NCBI GenBank assembly: GCA_030016715.1
Contig: JASEJD010000004.1
Location: forward strand, 1-64,000
Source of the DNA: Methanobacteriaceae archaeon
Lineage (GTDB): Archaea > Methanobacteriota > Methanobacteria > Methanobacteriales > Methanobacteriaceae
DNA: 64,000 bases
Direction: 5' to 3'
The position numbers and the translations under genes were made by a program. Below, piece by piece: positions 57,392 through 64,000 of this stretch (within the stretch, counting starts at the first letter, position 1; every line of letters starts with the position of its first letter). The notes below the pieces were generated by a model. That model was not told the DNA's origin, ran no database searches, and saw nothing but the letters and a program-made list of their open reading frames with translations.

Positions 57392-58903
57392 ATGTATGTG
57401 AACATGGACAAAGAATATGTGAAGGATATTGAATCAACCAAGGATATTCTAATACCTAAAGATCCGTTAGAAAGAGTTATTGGTCATGAAGATGTTATAA
57501 AATATGTTAAAATTGCTGCAAAACAAAGAAGAAACCTTTTACTGGTTGGACCGCCAGGTATTGGAAAATCATTAATTGCTCAAGCTATATCATTTCATTT
57601 ATCACCGCCCCAAGAAGAAATAATTGTGGTACATAATCCTGAAAGACCTGAAAGGCCCTTCGTGGAAATAAAATCAATAAATGAAATAAAAAACGAACAA
57701 AAAGAGATTCAAATAGCTGAGGGAGATGTTGTTAGTCCAAAAAGTGTTCCGGAAGCAGTTGCTGAAAGATTAGGATTTAAATGTGCACATTGTGGTACTT
57801 ATAACAGTGCCTATCAAAGTATATGCCCCGAATGTGGGGGAGATAAGTTTTCTCACATAAATGCCCGGCGCAAACATCTAGGAGATCTTCTTGGAATGTT
57901 CGAAATGAGTAACGACCCTATAAACATACCACAAGAAAGAGTTACAACCACCAGAATCCTTAATGGAAAAGAAGAAGTGGTGATCTATGAAAGGATAGAT
58001 GGTGACAAGGTTAAGATACTGGATCAGCGGGCATTAGAAAAAAGAAGAGAAATTGTTGAAGAAAAGCCACGAAATATAATTGTTCCCATTGACCGCAAGA
58101 TTTTTATACAAGCCACTGGTGCTAGTGAAACCGAACTTCTAGGAGATGTGAGACATGACCCCTATGGTGGACATCCTGATCTTGGAACACAACCCTATGA
58201 AAGAGTAGTTCCCGGAGCAGTCCATGAAGCACATGAAGGAGTTCTTTTTATCGATGAAATTGTCCATATAGCAAATTTACAGAGATTTATTCTCAGTGCA
58301 ATGCAAGATAAAGTATTCCCCATTGTTGGACGAAATCCTCAAAGTGCAGGTAGCTCTGTTAAGGTAGAAGATGTTCCATGCGATTTCATTTTTGTAGCAG
58401 CTTGTAATATAAAGGATGTTCAGTACATATTACCCCCTTTACGCTCCCGTATACAAGGTGAAGGGTATGAAATACTCATGAGAACCACAATGCCTGCAAC
58501 TGAAGAAAATGCTGCGAAATTAGCTCAATTTGTAGCTCAGGAAATAGAGATGGATGGTAAAATTCCCCATGCTGATAAAAAAGCAGTGGAAATTCTCATA
58601 GCCGATGCACAAAGACGAGCCAAAATTATTGATGAAGAAAAAGATGCATTCACCCTCAGACTTAGAGACCTTAGTGGGGTTGTGAGGATGGCTGGAGATC
58701 TAGCATTTATGGATGGTTCTGAACTTATTAATGAAAAGCACATGTCAGTTGCTATAAATAAATCCATATCCATTGAGGATCAGATTATTAAAAGATATAA
58801 AAGCTTTGAAAATGCTATTAGGAAAGATCTTTCAAGTTCACAGCACATGAGCAATAATAAACCAGGTTCCTCAAATGATCATGTGGATAGAAGTTATATT
58901 TAA
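57392..58903 (+). CDS. Lon-like AAA+ ATPase without protease domain, with a zinc-ribbon insert
   Basis: A 503-residue AAA+ protein similar to the ATPase part of archaeal LonB. Walker A is VGPPGIGKS (about 54-62); Walker B FIDEIVH (about 287-293). Between them, where LonB has its membrane helices, lies a four-Cys zinc ribbon CAHCGTYNSAYQSICPECGG (about 129-148). QATGASETELLGDVRHDPYGGHP and AACNIKDVQYILPPLRSRIQGEGYEI are further Lon-type motifs. The chain ends in a hydrophilic tail with no Ser-Lys protease domain. So it may be a stand-alone remodelling ATPase. Confidence 0.85.
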   Translation: MYVNMDKEYVKDIESTKDILIPKDPLERVIGHEDVIKYVKIAAKQRRNLLLVGPPGIGKSLIAQAISFHLSPPQEEIIVVHNPERPERPFVEIKSINEIKNEQKEIQIAEGDVVSPKSVPEAVAERLGFKCAHCGTYNSAYQSICPECGGDKFSHINARRKHLGDLLGMFEMSNDPINIPQERVTTTRILNGKEEVVIYERIDGDKVKILDQRALEKRREIVEEKPRNIIVPIDRKIFIQATGASETELLGDVRHDPYGGHPDLGTQPYERVVPGAVHEAHEGVLFIDEIVHIANLQRFILSAMQDKVFPIVGRNPQSAGSSVKVEDVPCDFIFVAACNIKDVQYILPPLRSRIQGEGYEILMRTTMPATEENAAKLAQFVAQEIEMDGKIPHADKKAVEILIADAQRRAKIIDEEKDAFTLRLRDLSGVVRMAGDLAFMDGSELINEKHMSVAINKSISIEDQIIKRYKSFENAIRKDLSSSQHMSNNKPGSSNDHVDRSYI

Positions 58904-58996
58904 CTTTAAAAGTGATATTGTGGATATATGGTAATATTGGATAAATTTAAATATTTGTTTTAAATAAAATTCATTTAAAGCTTTTTATCTGATAAA

Positions 58997-59986
58997 ATGA
59001 ATCCCTACTCCAATAACAAAAAAGTAAAAAATGGTGGAAAACCATCAAAAGATGAATATTTAGTTCCAAATGGTGCTGATAATTCGTCTCCAACAAATAT
59101 TTTAGTGCAGTATAATATTCCAGAAATGATTGAAGATTATTTAGTGGAGTTAGAAATAAGAAATTATTCAAAAAACACCATTAAGACATATAAATCAATT
59201 GTTACAAATTTTTATAAATTTTTAATAAAAGAAAAGGATTTATATAATGAAAAAAGAGTTTTAAGATCATTTAAAAGATACATACAGTATTTAAAAAGGG
59301 AAAAACAAGTATCTCAGAATTATATTTATCTGGTTACAGTGGTTGTAAAAAAATTCTTTGAATTTGGTGGTCTTAGGATATTAGATGATGTGCAAACTCC
59401 AAAAAGAACTAAATCCTTACCTAAATCTTTGAATGAAACAGAAGTTAAAGATCTTATTAATGCTATGGATTTAGATGAATGTTCAAACCCTTCCAAAAAT
59501 CTTTTAAACATCAGGAACAAGGTTATACTTGCCCTATTATATTCTGCAGGATTAAGAGTATCTGAACTGGTATCACTCCATTCAGACGATGTGGATTTAG
59601 GTGAAAGGACTATAAGAATTAGGGGTAAAGGTGAAAAGGATCGTATAGTTCTTTTTGATGAAAATACCAAATTATTAATGGAAGAGTATTTGGAAAAAAG
59701 GACTGATAATAGTGATGCATTGTTTGTTAACCGTTTTGGTAACCATTTAACCCCCCGATACGTGCAGATGATGATAAAAAAATATGCAGAAAGTGCAGGT
59801 ATCAAGAAAAAAGTCACCCCACACATACTGCGACATTCTTTTGCCACCCATCTATTAAAAAATGGGGTAGATATCAGGGCCATACAACAACTTTTAGGTC
59901 ACTCTAATCTTAGTACTACCCAGATTTATACCAGTGTAGATATGCAGACCCTTAAAAATGTCTATGACCGGGCCAGATTGATGTAG
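58997..59986 (+). CDS. xerA: Tyrosine recombinase XerA
   Basis: A 329-residue site-specific recombinase that resolves chromosome dimers at a dif-like site. The N-terminal SAM-like core-binding domain spans about 40-125. The catalytic domain has SAGLRVSEL (Arg I), the GKGEKDRIV Lys turn, [12 protein letters not shown] (His-x-x-Arg), LGHSN and TQIYTSVD with the nucleophilic Tyr. This full set of residues and the length fit the single archaeal XerA. No dif site was looked for. Confidence 0.9.
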   Translation: MNPYSNNKKVKNGGKPSKDEYLVPNGADNSSPTNILVQYNIPEMIEDYLVELEIRNYSKNTIKTYKSIVTNFYKFLIKEKDLYNEKRVLRSFKRYIQYLKREKQVSQNYIYLVTVVVKKFFEFGGLRILDDVQTPKRTKSLPKSLNETEVKDLINAMDLDECSNPSKNLLNIRNKVILALLYSAGLRVSELVSLHSDDVDLGERTIRIRGKGEKDRIVLFDENTKLLMEEYLEKRTDNSDALFVNRFGNHLTPRYVQMMIKKYAESAGIKKKVTPHILRHSFATHLLKNGVDIRAIQQLLGHSNLSTTQIYTSVDMQTLKNVYDRARLM

Positions 59987-60119
59987 ATAATAATATAAGT
60001 TTAATATCCTATAGCATTTAATATGAAATCCAAAAAAAGGGTTATATGGTTTATTTTATCACGGACAAAGATTTAAGGAATATTAAAACAGATAATAGTT
60101 TATAAGGGGGGTTAGTGAT

Positions 60120-60605
60120 TTGGATGAAAATAAAGGATACCAGATTCCTAAACTAATTGCAGCTCTTGGATTGACTTTAATTACTGGATTTATTGGTTCG
60201 CTTGCCACTGCTGAACCATTAACTACATGGTATGTGACCCTTAACAAGCCATATTGGACTCCTCCTAACTGGGCTTTTGGACCTATATGGACTATTCTCT
60301 ACATATTAATAGGTATTGCTGCCTATTTGGTTTGGAGGGAGGGTTTAAAAAGGAAAGATGTTAAAATTGCTCTTTCAGTATTTGCTTTGCAGTTGATTTT
60401 AAATCTTTTATGGTCAGTAATATTTTTCGGGTTTAAATCAATTTATGGTGGTTTAATCGAAATTATTATACTTTGGATAACTATTTTGATTAACTTAATT
60501 CTATTTTATAGAATTTCTAAATGGGCAGGGATATTATTTATCCCCTATCTTGCTTGGGTTACTATTGCTTCCTTTCTAAATTATTCCATATATATCCTTA
60601 ATTAA
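60120..60605 (+). CDS. TspO/MBR family protein
   Basis: A 161-residue protein with five predicted membrane helices. Family motifs: YVTLNKPYWTPPNWAFGPIWTILYILIGIAAYLVW (in parts; about 36-70), with the WTPP(N)WAFG(P)IW core that contacts tetrapyrroles. TspO proteins bind porphyrins or respond to oxidative stress. The TTG at 60120 follows GGGGGG. It is upstream of the DUF523-DUF1722 and photolyase genes, and may share their transcript. Confidence 0.9.
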   Translation: MDENKGYQIPKLIAALGLTLITGFIGSLATAEPLTTWYVTLNKPYWTPPNWAFGPIWTILYILIGIAAYLVWREGLKRKDVKIALSVFALQLILNLLWSVIFFGFKSIYGGLIEIIILWITILINLILFYRISKWAGILFIPYLAWVTIASFLNYSIYILN

Positions 60606-60616
60606 GAGGTAATTTT

Positions 60617-61582
60617 ATGAGAAAATTCAAGAAACCGCGCTTAATAATAAGTAAATGTATTGAATTTGAATCTTGCAGATATAATGGACTAATTATTAGC
60701 AGTGACTTTGTTAAACAATTGAAGGATTATGTTAAGTTCCAGCCAGTCTGTCCAGAAGTAGAAATTGGTCTAGGAATTCCTCGGGACCCCATAAGATTAA
60801 TTGATCTAAAGGGAACTGTTGAATTGTTCCAGCCAGCCACAGAAAGGTGTTTAACTGGTACTATGAAAAACTTTGCAAGACAATATTTAGAGGATTTAAA
60901 AGATTACGATGGTTTTATACTTAAAAATAAATCACCTTCATGTGGTATTAAAGCTGTTAAAGTTTATCCTGGATTAAAGGAGGGAAGACCTCGAACCGAT
61001 GGTGTGGGGGTTTTTGCATCAGAAGTTTATAATTTATATCCTTATCTAGCAGTGGAAGATGAGGGACGCTTAAGAAACCTTAAGATTCGTGAGAATTTTT
61101 TAACCAAAATCTATACTTTATCAGCTTTTCGTAAGGTAAAAGAGTCCGGTGAACTTAATCATCTGATTGAATTTCATTCTTCTAATAAATTCCTTTTAAT
61201 GGCATATAATCAAAATTTATCTCAAAAAATGGGACAAGTAGTGGCTAATCATGACCATCTTCCATTAGAGAAGATTATTTCTAACTATCAAGAATTATTA
61301 TTTAAAACATTAGAAAAACCACCACTATACACTTCTAATATAAATATATTGATGCATTCCATGGGATATTTCTCAGAAGAACTTTCACATAATGAAAAAT
61401 CTTTCTTCTTAGAATCGATAGAAAAGTATAGGGAAGGAGTTATACCCTTGATCGTTAACCTAAATATCCTTAAATCATGGATAATTCGTTTTGATGAAGA
61501 TTATTTGGCAAAACAAACGTATTTCGAACCGTATCCTGAAGAATTAATGCCTATAACCACCCTATATGAGCGAGGTTTTTAA
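60617..61582 (+). CDS. DUF523-DUF1722 (YbgA-like) protein
   Basis: A 321-residue two-domain protein. The N-terminal DUF523 domain (about 10-165) has conserved cysteines in SKCIEFESCRY, PVCPE and SPSCGIK; DUF523 is related to TudS desulfurases, which use a [4Fe-4S] cluster. The C-terminal part is DUF1722 (about 185-310), with LMAYNQNLSQKMGQV. In E. coli ybgA (DUF523/DUF1722-related) is beside phrB; here a class II photolyase follows 37 bases later. Activity on a sulfur-containing or damaged base is a guess. Confidence 0.88.
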   Translation: MRKFKKPRLIISKCIEFESCRYNGLIISSDFVKQLKDYVKFQPVCPEVEIGLGIPRDPIRLIDLKGTVELFQPATERCLTGTMKNFARQYLEDLKDYDGFILKNKSPSCGIKAVKVYPGLKEGRPRTDGVGVFASEVYNLYPYLAVEDEGRLRNLKIRENFLTKIYTLSAFRKVKESGELNHLIEFHSSNKFLLMAYNQNLSQKMGQVVANHDHLPLEKIISNYQELLFKTLEKPPLYTSNINILMHSMGYFSEELSHNEKSFFLESIEKYREGVIPLIVNLNILKSWIIRFDEDYLAKQTYFEPYPEELMPITTLYERGF

Positions 61583-61619
61583 TTGGAAGGATAGGCTTTA
61601 TTATTAAAAGGGGGGAGTT

Positions 61620-62984
61620 TTGATAATAAAAAAAGAGCGGATAACTAAGCTAAACAATAATAAGATATCTAGTGGTAGTTATGTTCTTTACTGGATGCAG
61701 TCGTCTCAGCGGGAACATTATAATCATGCGCTTGAATACTCTATTTTACAAGCAAACAGACTTGATCTGCCCTTGCTGGTCTATTTTGGTTTGACTGGTG
61801 ATTTTCCAGAGGCTAACCGGCGCCATTACTACTTCATGCTAGAGGGTCTAAAAGAATTAGAATCTTCGCTTAAAGATCGCGGGATTAATATTTTAATTCT
61901 TAATGAATCACCAGAAATTGGAGCAGCTAATTTAGGGCTTAATGCATCTTTAATAATAGTTGATGGGGGTTATTTAAAGATTGAAAGGAATTGGAGAAAA
62001 TATGTGTCTGAAAATGTGAAATGTCCCCTAATACAAGTCGAAAGTAACGTAGTTGTGCCAGTGGAAACTGCATCAGTTAAGGAGGAATATTCTGCTGCAA
62101 CTCTTCGAAGAAAATTAAATAAAATTTTAGATGAATTTTTAGTACCACTTAAAAGTAAACAGCTGGAAAAAGGTTCTTATGAAATTGGGATCCCATCTTT
62201 AAATATTAAAGACATTGATAAGGTAATAAAAGATTTAAAAGTAGATGAAACTGTTAGAGAAGCTGTTTTTTATAAGGGTGGTACTAATTCGGCCTTGAAA
62301 AATTTAAACTTATTCCTAAAGAAAAAGATAGATAATTTTCCCCAACTAAGAAATGACCCGACCCAGGATTACTTGTCACATTTAAGCCCTTATCTCCATT
62401 TTGGACAAATATCCCCCCTCTACATTGCCCTTGAAGCTATAAAAACAGATAGTCCAGGGGTTGAAAGTTTTCTGGAAGAGTTAATTGTAAGAAGGGAATT
62501 AAGTATGAATTACATCTATTATAATCCTAATTATGATTCATTAGATGGTTTACCAGAATGGCCCCGCAAGACTCTTAGAGAACATGAAAATGATTTAAGA
62601 GAATATATCTACACTTTAGAAGAATTAGAGTACGCCCAAACACATGACCCCTACTGGAATGCTGCTCAAAAGGAGATGCTGGTTAGAGGGAAAATGCATG
62701 GATATATGAGAATGTACTGGGGTAAAAAGATTTTAGAATGGACAGAAACACCAGAAAAAGCATTTAAAATAGCACTTTATTTGAATAATAAATATGAAAT
62801 TGACGGTAGGGATCCTAACGGTTATACTGGTGTTGCATGGTGCTTTGGTAAGCATGACCGGGCATGGAAGGAGAGAAAGATATTTGGAAAGGTCCGGTAT
62901 ATGAATGCAAATGGATTGAAGAGAAAATTTAAAATTGACAAATATGTTGAGGAAATTGACGAAATAGAAAAACTGGAAGGATAA
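61620..62984 (+). CDS. phr: Deoxyribodipyrimidine photolyase, class II
   Basis: Repairs UV cyclobutane dimers with light energy through reduced FAD. The 454-residue protein fits class II (animal/archaeal) enzymes: VLYWMQSSQREHYNHAL near the N-terminus, LSHLSPYLHFGQISP (about 256-270), ELIVRRELSMNY, and WGKKILEWTETPEKAF (about 375-390), DGRDPNGYTGVAWCFGKHDRAW (in parts). TTG start with GGGGGAG upstream. Confidence 0.94.
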   Translation: MIIKKERITKLNNNKISSGSYVLYWMQSSQREHYNHALEYSILQANRLDLPLLVYFGLTGDFPEANRRHYYFMLEGLKELESSLKDRGINILILNESPEIGAANLGLNASLIIVDGGYLKIERNWRKYVSENVKCPLIQVESNVVVPVETASVKEEYSAATLRRKLNKILDEFLVPLKSKQLEKGSYEIGIPSLNIKDIDKVIKDLKVDETVREAVFYKGGTNSALKNLNLFLKKKIDNFPQLRNDPTQDYLSHLSPYLHFGQISPLYIALEAIKTDSPGVESFLEELIVRRELSMNYIYYNPNYDSLDGLPEWPRKTLREHENDLREYIYTLEELEYAQTHDPYWNAAQKEMLVRGKMHGYMRMYWGKKILEWTETPEKAFKIALYLNNKYEIDGRDPNGYTGVAWCFGKHDRAWKERKIFGKVRYMNANGLKRKFKIDKYVEEIDEIEKLEG

Positions 62985-63085
62985 CTATATACTAGTCAGG
63001 TTTGTTGGAATAAATTATTCACTATCTAGTCTTGAATTAAATAAAAAATGCTAAATTATATACTAAATATAAATGAGAGACTTAT

Positions 63086-63778
63086 ATGGGATTATACATT
63101 CTTGCGCTTAAGAATTTGAGAAGAAATCGAATCAGAAATGCATCAACTGTTTTAAGTGTTACTGCTGGAGTTTTACTACTCCTTATATTAGTTGGTTCTG
63201 GAATAGGTATAAACAGTTTCCTAGATCGTGCCCAGTCTATCAACTCAGATAATCAAACTTTACAAAACAATTCGGAAAATAATTATTCATTAAATAATAA
63301 TTTAACCCAATACATCATTCAAACCTTAGGAATAGATATAGAACAAAAACCTCTTTTAAACAATATTTTGAATTTTGTTAACTGGATAATTAAGATCTTA
63401 GATGGAATTGCCAGTATAGTTCTAATTATAGGAGTTTTAGGAGTTTATAACACTATGTTCTTTAATGAAATAGAAAGACGTAAAGAAGTAGGACTATTAA
63501 AGATTATGGGATTCACCGAAAAACAGATTTTATTAAGTTTTGCATTAGAAGGAACAATCCTAGGATTAATATCCTCCCTGATTGGCGTGGCCTTGGGTAT
63601 AATCGGAATATATCTACTAAACCAATTATTGAACATTCCAAACTTAACTTTAACCCTGCCCTTATGGCTTATTATGCTGAGCATTCTGTTTACGTCTGTT
63701 TTAAGTTTCCTGCTAAGTTTATATCCTGCATGGTTGGCTTCAAAAAATGGTTTTGAGGGGGTTTTTAATCCTGTCTAA
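63086..63778 (+). CDS. ABC transporter permease, FtsX/MacB type
   Basis: A 230-residue permease. N-terminal helix, short Asn-rich external domain (about 48-75), then three helices with the FtsX signature: GVYNTMFFNEIERRKEVGLLKIMGFTEKQI (in parts; about 123-152), SLYPAWLASKNGFEGVF at the end. The small outside domain is shorter than in MacB. It overlaps the ATP-binding protein gene. Such pairs export lipids, peptides or wall-linked molecules; the substrate is unknown. Confidence 0.88.
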   Translation: MGLYILALKNLRRNRIRNASTVLSVTAGVLLLLILVGSGIGINSFLDRAQSINSDNQTLQNNSENNYSLNNNLTQYIIQTLGIDIEQKPLLNNILNFVNWIIKILDGIASIVLIIGVLGVYNTMFFNEIERRKEVGLLKIMGFTEKQILLSFALEGTILGLISSLIGVALGIIGIYLLNQLLNIPNLTLTLPLWLIMLSILFTSVLSFLLSLYPAWLASKNGFEGVFNPV

Positions 63779-64000
63779 ACCGATTCTTCAACTAAAAGAG
63801 GTAAATAAAACCTATATAAATGAGAATGAAACTATAATAGCACTTAATAACATTTCTATAGATTTTCCTTCTAAAAAGATATCAATGGTGGTAGGGCCTT
63901 CTGGTTCTGGAAAATCAACACTTCTAAGGATTGCTGGACTCCTAGAAAAGTGTTCTTCAGGATCGGTAATATTTGATGGAAAGGATCAGACTAATCCCGA
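63747..64000 (+). CDS. ABC transporter ATP-binding protein, partial
   Basis: Partial at the right edge. The frame translates to ILQLKEVNKTYINENETII and the Walker A loop VVGPSGSGKSTLLRIAGLL (about 45-63 from the ATG used here). It pairs with the FtsX-type permease just before it. The start is uncertain: ATG at 63747 lies inside the permease; GAGGGGG (63755-63761) suggests a later start, where only the noncanonical CTG at 63771 is in frame. Most of the gene is outside the window. Confidence 0.8.
   Translation, partial: MVLRGFLILSKPILQLKEVNKTYINENETIIALNNISIDFPSKKISMVVGPSGSGKSTLLRIAGLLEKCSSGSVIFDGKDQTNP

Noticed and set aside
59326-59883. Leftward 185-residue frame inside xerA
   Set aside because: Antisense shadow over the catalytic recombinase domain; no ribosome site.

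Overview
The window reads as a chromosomal segment of a hydrogenotrophic methanogen of the family Methanobacteriaceae, most like Methanobacterium. The evidence is converging: very AT-rich spacers, archaeal TATA/BRE promoters, TFB, Gar1, aRF1, aIF5A, archaeal DnaG and XerA; a family B DNA polymerase that stops after motif C, as in the known two-subunit PolB of Methanothermobacter; a Mur-ligase-like coenzyme F430 synthetase next to hemC; the methanogen homocysteine (DUF39 plus NIL-ferredoxin) gene pair; and a secreted protein that begins a pseudomurein-binding repeat at the left edge. Gene identities come from reading the translations and recalling the families; no search was run.

Layout. 1-1.3 kb: secreted pseudomurein-binding, glycosidase-like protein (cut by the edge). 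1.9-5.7 kb: argC, a flavodoxin, secF-secD. 5.9-9.2 kb: two cation/Ca2+ exchanger paralogues flanking a universal stress protein, then pyrI. 9.2-13.8 kb, minus strand: a surface-exported carboxypeptidase-like protein, then the homocysteine cluster (FAD oxidoreductase, NIL-ferredoxin, DUF39-CBS). 14-17.5 kb: TldD, AMMECR1, Nog1-type GTPase and Hsp20 in one tight operon. 17.9-22.7 kb: a ThiN-HIT fusion, DUF2124-DUF447, adenine deaminase and small membrane proteins. 22.7-26.2 kb: an arginine/polyamine block (ornithine cyclodeaminase-like enzyme, agmatinase, aIF5A, pyruvoyl arginine decarboxylase), which links arginine to putrescine and to the hypusinated factor. 26.2-31.9 kb: IMPase/FBPase, NAD kinase, F430 synthetase, hemC, a Gfo/Idh/MocA dehydrogenase and an HTH-phosphoribosyltransferase regulator. 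32-36.7 kb: MFS carrier, aRF1, M24 peptidase, UMP kinase. 36.7-40.7 kb: a zinc-ribbon protein, two YbjQ-domain proteins, a CPA1 antiporter and four very small genes. 41.2-46.5 kb: an orphan Csa3-type CARF-HTH regulator divergent from two DUF1538 membrane genes, a PII-like gene and a P-type ATPase. 46.5-54.9 kb, minus strand: PolB1 large subunit with two unknown genes, TauE/SafE permease, K+ channel, gar1-tfb, an LPG-synthase-like flippase, RraA-like and DUF211. 55.0-60 kb: a candidate structured RNA, a small Toprim protein, dnaG, a Lon-like ATPase without protease domain, xerA. 60-64 kb: TspO, a DUF523-DUF1722 protein next to a class II photolyase, and an ABC exporter cut by the right edge.

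Most worth a second look: the orphan CARF-HTH / DUF1538 / PII locus; the substitutions in conserved exonuclease and polymerase motifs of PolB1; the ThiN-HIT fusion; the DUF1722-photolyase pairing, which recalls E. coli ybgA-phrB; the candidate RNA near 55.1 kb with two competing G-run/C-run pairings; and the small-gene cluster near 40 kb, one member of which seems to need an AUA start. No rRNA, tRNA, CRISPR array or insertion sequence was recognised.
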